The notes: a model not told the origin generated them from the sequence alone. A stretch of DNA of 46,419 bases from Bartonella raoultii (GCF_019659805.1 NZ_JAIFRO010000009.1:1-46419), one strand, 5' to 3'. Shown: positions 7,835 to 18,631, counted from the stretch's first letter. A program made the numbers and translations.

Positions 7835-10414
7835 TTATGTTTCTGGTAGAAAGACCAAGCGCTCTCCTTGTTTTTCAACTTTTACGGTTGTTTCCTCATG
7901 AATTTCTCCAAATAAGATTTTTTCTGCAAGAGGATCTTGAATTTCTTTTTGTATAATGCGTTTCAAAGGACGCGCCCCATAGAGAGGATCATATCCTTTA
8001 TGGGCGAGGAATTTTCGTACTTCCGGTTCTATATGCAAGGTTATTTTGCGTTCATTGAGTAAATTTTGCAAATTCTGTATCTGGATATCGACGATAGCTT
8101 CCATATCATTGCGCTGTAATCTTTCAAAGAGGATAATTTCATCGACACGATTAAGGAATTCGGGACGGAAAGCGGCTTTAACGACATTCATCACATCATT
8201 TTTTGCCTGATTGGTTTTTTCGCCTTCAGGCAGAGCGGTTAAAAACTCTGCTCCAAGATTTGAGGTCATAATCAGCAACGTATTGCGAAAATCGACGGTT
8301 CGTCCTTGACTATCGGTTAATCGTCCTTCATCTAATACTTGAAGCAAAAGATTAAAGATATCGGGATGGGCTTTTTCAATTTCATCAAAAAGGATAACCT
8401 GATAGGGTCTTCTACGAACGGCTTCGGTAAGCACGCCTCCTTCTTCATATCCGACATATCCTGGAGGTGCTCCAATCAAGCGTGCAGCAGCATGTTTTTC
8501 CATATATTCGGACATGTCAATACGTAACATTGCATTAGCATCTTGGAAGAGGAAAGCAGCCAATGCTTTTGTGAGTTCGGTTTTTCCAACCCCTGTTGGT
8601 CCTAGAAACATGAAAGATCCAAGAGGACGGTTAGGGTCTTGCAATCCTGCGCGCGCGCGCCGAACGGCACGCGCGACCGCATGCACAGCTTCTGCCTGTC
8701 CCACGACACGGGTTGCAATTTCGTCCTCCATACGCAAGAGTGCTTCTCGTTCTGCTTCAAGCATACGATCCACGGGAATTCCCGTCCATCGGGAAACGAT
8801 ACGGGCGACATGTTCGGCTGTTACGGTTTCCTCAACGAGATGATTTTTTTGATCATCATTTTCCGCCAAAGTTAATTGTTTTTCAAGCTGTGGGATCACA
8901 CTATAAGCAAGTTCTCCAGCTTTTTGGAATTGTCCATTGCGCTGAGCGATAGCCAAAGCATTGCGCGCTTCTTCGAGTTGTTTTTTCAAATCGGCCGCAT
9001 GTCCTAATTTTTGTTTTTCGGCCTGCCATGCGGTTGTCATTTCCGTTGACTTTTGCTCTAGCGTTTTCAGTTCTTCCTGCACCGATTGCAAACGCTCCTT
9101 TGCCGTTGGCTCGACATCTGTTTTCAAAGCTTCCCGTTCAATTTTCAATTGTAGAATTCTACGATCGATAGCATCGAGCTCTTCAGGCTTTGAATCGACT
9201 TGCATACGCAAGCGTGCAGCTGCTTCATCGATAAGATCAATCGCTTTATCAGGCAAGAATCGATCAGTAATGTACCTGTTAGACAAGCGTGCAGCAGCAA
9301 CCAAAGCACTATCTGCCAAGCGAACTTTATGATGTTGTTCGTATTTTTCTTTAATACCGCGCAAGATAGAGATTGTATCGTCTAGAGAGGGCTCTGGAAC
9401 AAAAACGGGTTGAAAGCGGCGTGCAAGAGCGGCATCTTTTTCGACATATTTTCGATATTCATCAAGTGTCGTTGCCCCCACACAATGGAGTTCTCCACGT
9501 GCAAGAGCAGGTTTTAATAAGTTAGAAGCATCCATAGGCCCATCGGATTTTCCTGCTCCAACGAGATTATGCAATTCATCAATAAAGAGAATGATTTGTC
9601 CATTTTCGGCTTGCACTTCAAAAAGCACAGCTTTAAGCCGCTCTTCAAATTCGCCACGATATTTTGCGCCGGCAATCAATGCGCCCATATCGAGGGCATA
9701 AAGTTGTTTATCACGCAAAGTTTCTGGGACATCGCCATTAACGATCCGCAATGCCAAACCTTCAACGATTGCCGTTTTTCCCACGCCAGGTTCTCCAATA
9801 AGGACGGGATTATTTTTCGTCCGTCGAGAAAGCACTTGTATAGCGCGTCGAATTTCTTCTTCTCTTCCAATGACAGGATCGAGTTTTCCTTCACGCGCAT
9901 CTTTTGTGAGATCACGTGCATATTTTTGCAGAGCATCATATTGTCCTTCGGCATGAGGGCTTGTCACTGTTTTTCCTTTACGAAGATTTTGAATAGCTTG
10001 ATTAAGTGCTTGTGGTGTCAATCCTGATTTTGTAAGGATATCGGCTGTTTTTGCAGATTTTTCCATCATAAGCGCTTGCAACATGCGCTCTAGAGTAACA
10101 AAGTGATCCCCTGCTTTTTGTGCAAGATCTTCCGCCAAAGTAAAGACTTTTGCCAAGGGCTGAGAGAGATAAAGCTGCCCATTTCCCCCTTGGACTTTTG
10201 GCAAAGCATCAAGGGCATTGGTGAGTTCTTTTTGAATAAGAGAAAGATCACCACCGGCCTTTTGAATAAGCGAAGCGGCCAATCCTTGAGAATCATCTAA
10301 CAACACTTTTAGGAAATGCTCAGGCATAAATTGCTGATGATCAGAAGAGAGTGCATGATTTTGTGCTGTTTGTAAAAAACCTTGAAGCCGTTCGCTATAT
10401 TTTTCTAGGTTCAT
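7835..10414 (-). CDS. clpB: Chaperone ClpB, AAA+ disaggregase
   Basis: An 859-aa ClpB of full family length; a cytoplasmic hexamer that pulls polypeptides out of aggregates together with DnaK. It has the N-terminal repeat domain (about residues 1-145), AAA+ module 1 with Walker A GEPGVGKT near residue 206 and Walker [16 protein letters not shown], the coiled-coil middle domain (about 410-530, rich in Glu, Lys and Gln), and AAA+ module 2 with Walker [10 protein letters not shown] near residue 607, Walker [12 protein letters not shown] and the sensor-2 region [10 protein letters not shown]. There is no ClpP-binding loop, so it is a disaggregase rather than a protease partner. The gene is transcribed alone, with a GGAAAG-type ribosome site before ATG 10414 and a perfect palindrome about 40-50 bases upstream. 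Confidence 0.98.
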   Translation of the reverse strand: MNLEKYSERLQGFLQTAQNHALSSDHQQFMPEHFLKVLLDDSQGLAASLIQKAGGDLSLIQKELTNALDALPKVQGGNGQLYLSQPLAKVFTLAEDLAQKAGDHFVTLERMLQALMMEKSAKTADILTKSGLTPQALNQAIQNLRKGKTVTSPHAEGQYDALQKYARDLTKDAREGKLDPVIGREEEIRRAIQVLSRRTKNNPVLIGEPGVGKTAIVEGLALRIVNGDVPETLRDKQLYALDMGALIAGAKYRGEFEERLKAVLFEVQAENGQIILFIDELHNLVGAGKSDGPMDASNLLKPALARGELHCVGATTLDEYRKYVEKDAALARRFQPVFVPEPSLDDTISILRGIKEKYEQHHKVRLADSALVAAARLSNRYITDRFLPDKAIDLIDEAAARLRMQVDSKPEELDAIDRRILQLKIEREALKTDVEPTAKERLQSVQEELKTLEQKSTEMTTAWQAEKQKLGHAADLKKQLEEARNALAIAQRNGQFQKAGELAYSVIPQLEKQLTLAENDDQKNHLVEETVTAEHVARIVSRWTGIPVDRMLEAEREALLRMEDEIATRVVGQAEAVHAVARAVRRARAGLQDPNRPLGSFMFLGPTGVGKTELTKALAAFLFQDANAMLRIDMSEYMEKHAAARLIGAPPGYVGYEEGGVLTEAVRRRPYQVILFDEIEKAHPDIFNLLLQVLDEGRLTDSQGRTVDFRNTLLIMTSNLGAEFLTALPEGEKTNQAKNDVMNVVKAAFRPEFLNRVDEIILFERLQRNDMEAIVDIQIQNLQNLLNERKITLHIEPEVRKFLAHKGYDPLYGARPLKRIIQKEIQDPLAEKILFGEIHEETTVKVEKQGERLVFLPET

Positions 10415-10455
10415 TTTTTTTCCTTTCTTGCACCACCTCCACCCTTTTTTTCAAG

Positions 10456-10467
10456 GATCTCGAGATC
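10456..10467. promoter_or_regulatory. Palindrome upstream of clpB
   Basis: A perfect 12-bp palindrome GATCTCGAGATC, 42-53 bases upstream of the clpB start, with weaker symmetry extending outwards (CAAG.../...CAAG). It could be a regulator site or part of a leader hairpin. I do not recognise a specific regulator. Confidence 0.35.
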
Positions 10468-10867
10468 AAGCAAACCACGGGATCAATCACACCACAAAAG
10501 CACTGGAACAATGTGGCATTATAGAAGGGTTTTGGTGCTGCTCTTATCAATATGGGTTTTCTACCAGCCCTTAGCAAGGGGGCTAGAAAAAAGACAAGCT
10601 ATCCTTTTTCAAGAAAAGGGGATCCTTTCTCTATCACACAATCTTCTTGTTTCTCTTACAAGAGTTTCCCCATTCTCTTTTTCAAAGAGACCTCTTTTGA
10701 ACAATAAAAAAACATATTTCATTTATAGAAGGAGACATTCCATTTTTTGGTCGTTTTCCTGAAAATACAAATGTTTTTATTCTCTTCTTTAAAGGGAGGT
10801 TTTGTATTTATACTTTTCAATTTCTGCGCTTAAAAATTCATTTTATTGCATAGAAAAAGGTAGATTT

Positions 10868-11887
10868 ATGAATTGTCATGTAAAGAAAATATTTTTACTT
10901 CTTTTTTTGTTTCTTCTCAGCAAACCAAGCTATGCGGTTTTTGCGGGTAAAATTATTACGATACAACATACATGGCCTAGCAACGATTCCTTTGATACGC
11001 TCTCTTTTTTTCAGCAAGTCACTTATAATGGTGGAGCAAATGCTCTCTATTTTTGGGGAAACCAATTTCAATTTAAAAACGGTGAAACGGGTTATATTGG
11101 TTTATTCAACAAAGGCGTACACACTGTTCATTTTTCTATTCGCAACGCAACGGAATGGAAGAGTGAGCACTGTCAATATTTCATGCAGGAAGGTCCAGGA
11201 GTAAGATGCGAAATTGTATTTCCTTGGAAGATTGGGCATCAATATCAATTAACTGTTTCCAAGACAGGCAATATGGTGACAGGAACAATTATCAATCTCA
11301 TGACTGGTAAAGAAACTTTAATCGGTATTATTGAGATACCACCCACCTTTGGCAACATGCACCAATCTTTCAGTTTTGTTGAAGACCATTCACACGCAAA
11401 GAAACGTCTTTCTTCATGTTTTGTCTTAAAACCACAAAGTTCCATTTTTTGGTCTCCCGTAGGGGATAATAAATTCAAAGCAGCACTCCATTCCTCTACG
11501 CAAGGTAGCTGTAATGATCCTTACATCGTGCAAGCCTTATGCAATAAAGATTTTTGTATCAACACGATCAACCATCTAAGTGGTGTAGCATCTCCCGCAA
11601 CAGAGCGCGTTACCATTGTCAATGGCAAAGATCTATCGGCCTCCATAATTTCTTACACATTGAAAAAACATGAATTTATTACCATTTATTTGGAAGATGG
11701 TCATTGGGCCCAGAATATCTTTTTTCCTCCTCCTGGTCCCTTTAAATGGAAATCTATTTTTATGGACAATCGTGCCCCTTACGATTCCTTCATCCACGTC
11801 AATAACAAAACACGAAAGCTTATTGCGGGTCAAAAGATCATGTACAGATCCGATGGTCAAGCTTGGAAAATTATAAAAACACAGTAA
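10868..11887 (+). CDS. Secreted protein resembling DUF3472
   Basis: A 339-aa exported protein of unknown function. The start at 10868 gives a clear signal peptide: MNCHVKK, a Leu/Phe-rich core, then SKPSYA as the cleavage region. An upstream in-frame ATG (10802) would bury it. The mature N-terminal half matches the pattern I know from DUF3472-type proteins: a β-rich segment with ALYFWGNQF, GYIGL, HFSIRNAT, then a Cys, EGPGVRCEIVFPWKIGHQY and a segment ending IGIIEIP. Several Cys residues, including CNKDFC, suggest periplasmic disulfides. It stands alone between clpB (divergent) and a gene-poor stretch. The family call is from pattern memory; no activity is known to me. Confidence 0.6.
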   Translation: MNCHVKKIFLLLFLFLLSKPSYAVFAGKIITIQHTWPSNDSFDTLSFFQQVTYNGGANALYFWGNQFQFKNGETGYIGLFNKGVHTVHFSIRNATEWKSEHCQYFMQEGPGVRCEIVFPWKIGHQYQLTVSKTGNMVTGTIINLMTGKETLIGIIEIPPTFGNMHQSFSFVEDHSHAKKRLSSCFVLKPQSSIFWSPVGDNKFKAALHSSTQGSCNDPYIVQALCNKDFCINTINHLSGVASPATERVTIVNGKDLSASIISYTLKKHEFITIYLEDGHWAQNIFFPPPGPFKWKSIFMDNRAPYDSFIHVNNKTRKLIAGQKIMYRSDGQAWKIIKTQ

Positions 11888-12591
11888 AGAATCTTTTTTC
11901 TTCTGAAGAAAGACTTCGTCTTATGCTTTTTTCAAGGTCTCAATAAGAATCATCTCAATGCTTATTTTTCAACCTCTTCACTGTTTATTGGAAATAACGC
12001 AATCTTTTTCTGTTTAAAAAGAACGCTTCTACACAGACCATCCCCAAGCCCGCCTTTACGTCCCTATACTGCATACGCGCTTTTTTTAAAATTTTATTAT
12101 TTCTTTGTCTCACACCGCCATAAAGGGCAATATTTCATGAAGGTTTTTAAGCAAACAAAAAAGAAGAGAATTCCTCTCTTCGTTTTTAAATAATACGTAC
12201 TGCACATGCAAACTTGCGTATATGCTTAAAAAAACATCCTCTTGAAAGGGTACAAGCTTGTTTATCCAATTATGCAATGCGCTTTGCTATTATATATTCC
12301 ACGGAAAGATTTACCGCTATTTACCCAACAAGCACTGTATAACATTTTTAGCCGGTAAAATTTTCGCAAAACACCCATAGGGTCAATTTTCTCCACCTTC
12401 CCGCTGAAATAAGGCCTTTTGAAAGCACAACAGAATGATTTTCTCTCAAAATTTCTAAATGAGCCCCTGTCGTTATCCAGACATAAAAAAACAAAGAAAA
12501 AAGCTGCACACATTTTTTGCAAAGCAGCAGCTTTTTTCTTTAAAAATTTCTTTCTCACATTTTATGGATAATGTGTTTTTCAAACCTCTTT
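11888..12591. other. Gene-free stretch
   Basis: About 700 bases between two convergent genes. It is AT-rich, with no supported gene. I see no strong terminator beyond short A/T-flanked inverted segments such as AAAAAAGCTGCTGCTT-like sequence near 12505-12545. Confidence 0.35.
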
Positions 12592-13245
12592 TTATTCTGA
12601 AGAGGGTGTGTTTTCATCAACAGACTCCCCTTCTTGCTCTTTTTGCTCAGTAGGCTGTTTTTCTTCTTCACTGTTTTGTCCCTGCTTTGCTTCTGGCTCT
12701 TGCTGCATAGGCTGCACTTCACCTTGGTGCTCAACAGGCTGCGCTTCCTCTTGGTGTTCAACAGGCTGCGCATCTTCTTTTACGGGCTGTGCTTCCTCTT
12801 GGTGCTCAACAGGCTGCGCATCTTCTTTTACGGGCTGTGCTTCCTCTTGGTGCTCAACAGGCTGTGCATCTTCTTTTACGGGCTGTGCTTCACCTTGCTC
12901 CTCAACAGGCTGCGCATCTTCTTTTACGGGCTGTGCTTCCTCTTGGTGCTCAACAGGCTGTGCATCTTCTTTTACGGGCTGTGCTTCACCTTGGTGCTCA
13001 ACAGGCTGTGCATCTTCTTTTACAGGCTGTGCTTCACCTTGGTGCTCAACAGGCTGTGCATCTTCTTTTACAGACTGCGCTTCCTCTTGGTGCTCAACAG
13101 GCTGTGCATCTTCTTTTACGGGCTGCACGGACTGTGCTTCACCTTGTTGTTCAGCAGGTTGTTTGTTCTGTTTGTCTTTCTCACACCCCATGATTGCTAA
13201 CCCTGCCGTTAACATAACCATGCATAAAAAAATAAGCTTTTTCAT
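12592..13245 (-). CDS. Repeat-bearing lipoprotein
   Basis: A 217-aa putative lipoprotein. The N-terminus MKKLIFLCMVMLTAGLAIMGC is a signal peptide with Cys21 as a likely lipidation site (IMGC, a slightly non-standard lipobox). Residues 44-171 are eight tandem 16-residue units of the form KEDAQPVEHQEEAQPV, strongly acidic and Pro/Gln-rich. The tail is Gln/Glu-rich and ends SSE. The mature protein would be an extended acidic rod or disordered linker anchored in a membrane. I do not recognise a functional domain. The 48-nt unit keeps the frame, so copy number can change without breaking the gene. It sits downstream of yacG on the same strand, separated by about 150 bases. Confidence 0.75.
   Translation of the reverse strand: MKKLIFLCMVMLTAGLAIMGCEKDKQNKQPAEQQGEAQSVQPVKEDAQPVEHQEEAQSVKEDAQPVEHQGEAQPVKEDAQPVEHQGEAQPVKEDAQPVEHQEEAQPVKEDAQPVEEQGEAQPVKEDAQPVEHQEEAQPVKEDAQPVEHQEEAQPVKEDAQPVEHQEEAQPVEHQGEVQPMQQEPEAKQGQNSEEEKQPTEQKEQEGESVDENTPSSE
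12733..13116 (-). repeat. 48-bp coding tandem repeats, 8 copies
   Basis: Eight head-to-tail 48-nt units in the lipoprotein gene, with a partial ninth. Differences among units are mainly single bases (Gln-Glu-Glu versus Gln-Gly-Glu, one Glu-Gln). High identity suggests recent expansion or gene conversion. Confidence 0.9.
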
Positions 13246-13397
13246 TTTGCCTCTCTTTTCCTATCACTCCAGCATCCCCTCAAAACGGAGCTTGAAGTTC
13301 CATACGGTATAACACTAAAGCCTTCATTATCATGACTTTCTTGTTTTTTCAATGAATGACATTACAGCCCTCATCTCAGCACTTTATTTTCAGCCTT

Positions 13398-13649
13398 TTA
13401 CTCTTCTTCATCGGTTTTTTGTGCGAATGGAGGCAAAATATATGCCCCTGACAGCCAACGGTTAAGATCAATAGCACGACAGCGTGCTGAACAGAAAGGA
13501 TAAGTATTTTGTTGTGACATCTGACCACAAATTGGGCAAGGATGCACAGGACGCTTTGGAGATTTTTCTTTTATAAGAATCTTTGCTTGAGTCTCTGCTT
13601 GGTCTTCTGTCTTTTTTGCCTCAATTTTTTGCTTTTTATCCTGTTTCAT
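13398..13649 (-). CDS. yacG: DNA gyrase inhibitor YacG, zinc protein
   Basis: An 83-aa YacG with the family zinc site CPICG...CSARCR (Cys-X2-Cys, 15 residues, Cys-X3-Cys) followed by [15 protein letters not shown], a typical YacG ending. In E. coli, YacG binds GyrB and blocks DNA binding by gyrase. The N-terminal 35 residues are Lys-rich and longer than in most homologues. The start at 13649 is chosen because AGGA lies about 7 bases upstream and the overlap with maf is short (14 nt); an ATG at 13679 is possible. It is co-transcribed with maf, the usual alphaproteobacterial arrangement. Confidence 0.92.
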   Translation of the reverse strand: MKQDKKQKIEAKKTEDQAETQAKILIKEKSPKRPVHPCPICGQMSQQNTYPFCSARCRAIDLNRWLSGAYILPPFAQKTDEEE

Positions 13650-14373
13650 CAGGTTTTCCTGCTGATAAGTTTGTTTCATGGACTTCTTCGCTCCACTGGG
13701 GAAGAATTGGATATTTATAAGCCATTAAAAGATCCATTGTTTCAGCTAAGGGCAATCCCACAACATTGGAATAAGAACCGGCAATATCGACCACAAAAGC
13801 CCCTGCTTTTCCTTGGATAGCATATCCTCCAGCTTTTCCTTGCCATTCACCAGAAGCAAGATAGGCTCTCATAACCGGAGCGGTTAACCGTTTAAAGCGC
13901 ACACGACTTTCAACCAATTTCACGACAACTTTTCCATATTCATTAATGGCACAAAGAGCACCATAAACCTTATGCGATCGCCCTGAAAGGAATCGTAAAC
14001 ATTCGTAAGCCTCATCTTCGTTTTCTGGTTTAGGAAAGATAACACGCCCAACAGCGACCACGGTATCTGCAGCTAAAATGACTGTTTTTTTGTGTATTTT
14101 TTCCGCGTCTTTATTTTTATTGTACCATAAGAGCGTTTCTTGCGCTTTGAGCGCTTTTTGCTTTGCCAAACGTTTTGCTAGATTTGCAGGATGCTCTCTT
14201 AATTTTGGAGTTTCGTCGATATTTGCAACATAAACCTGATGGGGATCAATGCCAATTTGCGCTAAAAGCGCTAAACGACGAGGCGAAGCAGAAGCAAGAA
14301 TCAAATAGATTTCTTCGGAAGCGTTTTCCCCTAACTTTTTTTTTCCTAAGAAGGTTTCCTTTATGTTCTTCAT
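13636..14373 (-). CDS. maf: Maf-like nucleotide pyrophosphatase
   Basis: A 245-aa Maf family enzyme, which hydrolyses non-canonical or excess nucleoside triphosphates to monophosphates. Signature stretches are [17 protein letters not shown] (substrate loop), [12 protein letters not shown] with the catalytic Asp, [16 protein letters not shown], and the C-terminal [28 protein letters not shown]. The DETP pattern near residue 53 is also typical. It is longer than usual by about 40 residues because of an N-terminal extension before LILASAS and a C-terminal tail. It overlaps yacG by 14 nt, consistent with translational coupling. Confidence 0.93.
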   Translation of the reverse strand: MKNIKETFLGKKKLGENASEEIYLILASASPRRLALLAQIGIDPHQVYVANIDETPKLREHPANLAKRLAKQKALKAQETLLWYNKNKDAEKIHKKTVILAADTVVAVGRVIFPKPENEDEAYECLRFLSGRSHKVYGALCAINEYGKVVVKLVESRVRFKRLTAPVMRAYLASGEWQGKAGGYAIQGKAGAFVVDIAGSYSNVVGLPLAETMDLLMAYKYPILPQWSEEVHETNLSAGKPDETG

Positions 14374-14642
14374 TTCCGACCTCTTAAGAATGCTTTTAAA
14401 AGCACTATCCCATTTATTTTAGCGCATCCATTTATTTTGGCGCCATGACTCTTTTTTTAACGACAGCTTTCAGATTTTCCCCTCATAGACTTTTAAGCTC
14501 CACATATCCTTACGACACGCACTCTATCCCTTTACAAATGACTCTTCAGGCTTTTCAAGCCGATATTCTTTTTTTAAGAAACGCTTAAAGAGGTTTTAGA
14601 AAAAACATTGCCACTTTTAAAAAAGCAGCCAGCATTTTCACT

Positions 14643-14861
14643 TTACTTATAGCGGTATGTAATGCGCCCTTTCGTCAAATCATAAGGGGTCATTTCCACC
14701 ATAATTTTATCTCCTGCTAACACGCGAATACGATTTTTCCGCATTCTTCCTGCAGTATGCGCAATAATTTCATGATCATTTTCCAGTTTTACACGAAACA
14801 TTGCATTGGGAAGGAGTTCAGTTACAACACCAGAAAATTCTAAAACTTCTTCTTTTGACAT
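14643..14861 (-). CDS. infA: Translation initiation factor IF-1
   Basis: A 72-aa IF-1, the exact family length. It has an OB-fold with the family pattern [62 protein letters not shown]. It binds the ribosomal A site of the 30S subunit during initiation. It lies upstream of maf-yacG on the same strand, the common alphaproteobacterial order. A spacer of about 270 bases without a clear terminator separates it from maf. Confidence 0.98.
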   Translation of the reverse strand: MSKEEVLEFSGVVTELLPNAMFRVKLENDHEIIAHTAGRMRKNRIRVLAGDKIMVEMTPYDLTKGRITYRYK

Positions 14862-16496
14862 TAATAATAATTTCCTTTACAGTATCGATATTTGTTTAAG
14901 CTGTGCATTATTTTCAGCGTTCATACCCTATTTTCTTGGTTTTGTGAACAAAATTTCATAAAAAGAGGCAGATTTTCCTTTTTTATTTGTTTCTTAACGC
15001 TTTCAAAAAACTTGAACACAGCCCTCAACATCCACTTTTTAGTGTATGATGGAAGAGCATTCATCTTTTTATAATATAGAGCTTATCCCAATTTTTTCTT
15101 CCCCTTTCAGCGCTTTTTTCCACGCTCTGCTTTTCATATCCCTCCTTTTTTCTTTTTACCAACACACAGCATTTTCTCTCCCCGGCACCATTTCCCCCCT
15201 TTCTTTTTTATAATCCCTCTTCTTTACGAAGAAGGTTATCAAAAAGATATCGCAATATGCCCATTTTCCGCCTTAAGTCACAAAGCCAAGAGAGCAAATT
15301 TTTTCCTCTTTTTAAAAAGTTTTTACAGAAAAAAAGAAAAGCGTATAAAATTAAATACGATAATACTTTATTACGTTTTTATGCTCTCATCACATTACAA
15401 CACCGATAAAATGCTTTCGTTATCCCCACACGAAAAATAGAACCAACAGCATTCATATTTTACCCGCTAACGAGGCAGGATCCTCCACTTCCTCACGCCC
15501 TCTACGCCTCTTGACATGCTTGTCTTCAACCCTAGCAGCTCCTGTCCTAGACACTCCCCCCTTCCTTCCAATAGTCCTTGCCTTTCTCCTCTCAAACAAT
15601 GACACTCTTCATACATATTGGGCCGCCCTGTATATATTTTTTCTCTTCTCTCAAGTGTCTTTTACATCATATTCATTTTCCTGTGATGGACACGCTTTAT
15701 AAAATAACCGTCACAAAATCCGCCTATAGATTTGTGCATTTTGCAAAGGAAAGACCACGCTTCGTACACCAGTTTATGGCATCTCAGCTTTTCTAGCAGC
15801 AATAAGAAGAACGGAAAGCTTATCATCTATGGAAAGCGTTTTTTTAAATAAAAGAGTATTTTTTTCTGTTTTCATTTCTCATACGCATATCAATTGCGTT
15901 ATTTCCCCCTTCAAGCAGTTTTTTATCGCATTTTACACATTAAAAAAAACGATCAAAAAGCAAAACTATAGACTTTATTTTTGGGGTTAAGCTATGACAA
16001 AGTATCCATTTTTTATATGTTGAAAGAGCAAAAATTTTACAAATATTTTTCTTTTTAAAAGAGAGAGGCTCTGTTTCTTTGCTTGTCTGCGCATCAGAAG
16101 AAAACTCTTTCAAATGCTGTCACAGCGTTATAAAAGCATTTTTTCAATGAAGTTCGGATCATAAAAAACACGTTTTTTTGTTTTTACAAAGATGCGAATA
16201 GGAAGCGTGAGCACTCTATAAAAAACCGCCCTTTCAGGCGGTTTTTTATAAGGGTGAAACCAGTCCAAAGTCCCAGTTTTCACTCTCCTACTCATCACTT
16301 AATTCATTTCACTTCCGGTATTTTCTTCTTAAAAGAACAAAAGATGAAGCAACCACAACCTCATATTCGCCTTTAAAAAGAAGAACACCTACAAGTCCTC
16401 AGAAAGTTCAAGAGGCAGTTTTATTAACTGCCCCTTTATAATTCAGGATATAGAGCGCACTCTTTTTTTGACAAGCTCTTATCTTAAGAAACTTTT
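14862..16496. other. Long gene-free region
   Basis: About 1.6 kb with no supported coding sequence. The only strong element is the hairpin at 16220-16247. The rest is AT-rich with many short T-runs and looks like degraded DNA. A small RNA ending at the hairpin cannot be excluded. Confidence 0.4.
16220..16247. terminator. Bidirectional rho-independent terminator
   Basis: A perfect 11-bp stem AAAAAACCGCC/GGCGGTTTTTT with a 6-base loop. It has a T-tract in both directions. On the minus strand it lies about 250 bases beyond dsbB and may end that transcript. On the plus strand no gene is seen upstream for over 1 kb. Confidence 0.8.
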
Positions 16497-17078
16497 TTAA
16501 GATGAAGAAGGAAACCAACTGGATAACAGCTCATATCTTACTGGATCATCAGCACATTGACCACCTCCACATTCAAGGATAGTGGAAATCAAATTTGCAG
16601 CAATTAAAAATACAAACAAGAAACTTGCAGCTTTACTCAAGATAGGGAGAGGAGAAAAGGCTTTAAATTTATGCGCATATTCGCTTAATATCATCACAAG
16701 AGAAACAGCAAAAATACAAAGAACCGAAATAATGAATGCCCAAGTATAAAAATGCAATCCTAAAAATGTTGAACCATATCCAAGATCATCTGGTGTAATA
16801 TGTAAAAAGACTTGGCGTGCAGCAACAATACTGGTAACCATACAGCCAAGAATAACCATACCATAATGGGTATTTTTCACCCTATGATGAATATTGAGTA
16901 GGAAACCACATCCAGCCAACATCAAACCAACGCGCTGAAGCAAACAAAGCGGGCATGGCAACTCAAACTTTACTAACTGATAATAAAAAGCCACGAGCAG
17001 AACAACAGAGAGTCCAATAAGGCCTAAAACATTGAGAAGCGTAATGAAGTGAGGGTTTTTTTGTTCAACATGTTCCAT
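16497..17078 (-). CDS. dsbB: Disulfide bond formation protein B
   Basis: A 193-aa inner-membrane DsbB-type protein, which reoxidises DsbA and passes electrons to quinone. It has four main hydrophobic segments plus a C-terminal one. The CPLCLLQR motif after the first segment is the quinone-linked Cys pair, and ECGGGQC near the C-terminus supplies a Cys pair in an unusual far C-terminal position rather than between the third and fourth segments. An Arg follows the CPLC motif as in the family. The gene is preceded by a 50-aa membrane protein gene (17089-17241) ending 10 bases upstream, so the two are probably co-transcribed. Confidence 0.9.
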   Translation of the reverse strand: MEHVEQKNPHFITLLNVLGLIGLSVVLLVAFYYQLVKFELPCPLCLLQRVGLMLAGCGFLLNIHHRVKNTHYGMVILGCMVTSIVAARQVFLHITPDDLGYGSTFLGLHFYTWAFIISVLCIFAVSLVMILSEYAHKFKAFSPLPILSKAASFLFVFLIAANLISTILECGGGQCADDPVRYELLSSWFPSSS

Positions 17079-17088
17079 GATAATGACC

Positions 17089-17241
17089 TCAAAAAGATAA
17101 GTTTAAAGTAGAAGTTGCGTGATGATTAAAAGTAAGAAGAATAACAACGAGCAGAGCTGCCCAAAGAGCGTAACTTATATTTTTTTTACCATATACAGTT
17201 GTTATTGCCGTACCAAGGGCTATTAAAAATGGAACAAACAT
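17089..17241 (-). CDS. Small membrane protein next to dsbB, DUF5993-like
   Basis: A 50-aa membrane protein, MFVPFLIALGTAITTVYGKK then a second hydrophobic segment ALWAALLVVILLTF, ending HHATSTLNLSF. I read it directly from the minus strand; it ends 10 bases upstream of dsbB. An AAAGGAGA ribosome site lies 5-12 bases upstream. Proteins of this size and pattern beside dsbB are known to me as DUF5993. It is probably an accessory subunit of the DsbB complex, but its biochemical role is not established. Confidence 0.8.
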   Translation of the reverse strand: MFVPFLIALGTAITTVYGKKNISYALWAALLVVILLTFNHHATSTLNLSF

Positions 17242-18132
17242 GGCTTTAAATCTCCTTTCTTTATTGTGACACCTACCATATTACAAAATAGGGCAAAAAA
17301 GAGACAAAGCACGCAATTACTCACAATTGATGCATAGATTTTATGCTCTATACATAAATTATGGGAAAAATAGAGATGCCTATAGGCTACTACAAAAAAT
17401 ATCAACAAAAGAATTTGGTGATCTGCAGCCGTTTTCTCAACAAGCAAAAGAGCATATTCCCCCCTAAAAATGAAAAAATCACTTAAATGGCAAAATAGCC
17501 GTTACGCGCTGAATTTTTTTTAAAATTTTTTCTCTTTAGAATTTAATAAAAACGTCCTTTTTTGCCTTTTTTTTGCCATTAGAATCATTTCGTTACAAAA
17601 CACTGTTACAAATTGCAACAGTTTTTGTGTATTTGTCCCTTAGGCGCTTTTTTTATAAAAGGAGATAATTTCTTAAAAAGCTTATCATCATACAGCTCTT
17701 TTTTCTAAAATGTTCCCTATATAAACACAGCTTGATTCTTCCAACGCCCATTTTTCCAGCTTCTCTTTTAAAGAAACCGCACATCTTGGATAAAACAACC
17801 AAAGAACAGAATAACTTTACTCTTTATGCCTTTGCGTTTTCCATTTAAGAAAGCACATTTTACCCAGCATTTGCCAGTCTATAAGATCATTTTATAAAGT
17901 TTTTTCCAAAGTAAGCCATAGGGTGCTCACCAACAAAAGCTTTGCACTTTTGACTTTTATGGAAGTGTTTTTTGTTTTTGAAACGCTCGATTTTTTTATT
18001 TTTGACCTCTCTCCCTCTTAAACATAATTGAAAAAACTGTTGCCGAGTGATCAATTCACTTTGCAAAGAAAGTGTAAAGCTTTTAAATAAAGAACAAATT
18101 GAATCGCCTTGAATCATTGAAAAGGATGTGAA
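17242..18132. other. Gene-free divergent region dsbB-purE
   Basis: About 890 bases between divergent operons. No gene is supported. It should hold the promoters of both directions. No riboswitch fold is obvious to me; the sequence is very AT-rich. Confidence 0.35.
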
Positions 18133-18630
18133 ATGACAAAAAAATCATATGATGTCGCGATTTTAATGGGAAGCCAATCAGACTGGCAAACAATGCGCCA
18201 TAGCGCAGATATTTTAGCGCATCTTCATATTTCACATGTTTCGCATATTATCTCAGCACATCGAACCCCAGAACGTCTTTATCAATTTGCACAAGGAGCC
18301 AAAGAGGCAGGTTTTAAAATTTTAATTGCCGGTGCAGGAGGCGCAGCACATTTACCAGGCATGCTAGCAGCACTTACGCCTCTTCCTGTTTTTGGTGTTC
18401 CCGTACACTCACAGTCTTTATCTGGTCAAGATTCTTTGCTTTCCATTGTGCAAATGCCGGCAGGAGTACCCGTTGGCACATTAGCGATAGGTAAAGCAGG
18501 CGCTATTAATGCGGCGCTTTTGGCTGCAGCAGTTATGGCCGTTTATGATGAACATCTCGCACAACGGTTACAAGATTGGCGTCAGCAACAAACAGCCAAT
18601 GTCGCGCACACCCCTGTGACCGAGGTTTAA
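18133..18630 (+). CDS. purE: N5-carboxyaminoimidazole ribonucleotide mutase
   Basis: A 165-aa class I PurE; it moves the carboxyl group of N5-CAIR to form CAIR in purine synthesis. Conserved elements are [10 protein letters not shown] (phosphate-binding loop), [10 protein letters not shown] with the catalytic His, and [48 protein letters not shown] follows. The length is standard. It is followed by purK with one base between stop and start, the common purE-purK operon. Confidence 0.98.
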   Translation: MTKKSYDVAILMGSQSDWQTMRHSADILAHLHISHVSHIISAHRTPERLYQFAQGAKEAGFKILIAGAGGAAHLPGMLAALTPLPVFGVPVHSQSLSGQDSLLSIVQMPAGVPVGTLAIGKAGAINAALLAAAVMAVYDEHLAQRLQDWRQQQTANVAHTPVTEV

Positions 18631-18631
18631 A

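Noticed and set aside
12608..13312. 234-aa Cys/Ser-rich frame opposite the lipoprotein
   Set aside because: It is the antisense reading of the 48-bp repeats; the lipoprotein strand has a signal peptide and lipobox.
17223..17447. 74-aa hydrophobic frame upstream of the dsbB partner
   Set aside because: It overlaps the start of the 50-aa gene and has no ribosome site or resemblance to known proteins.
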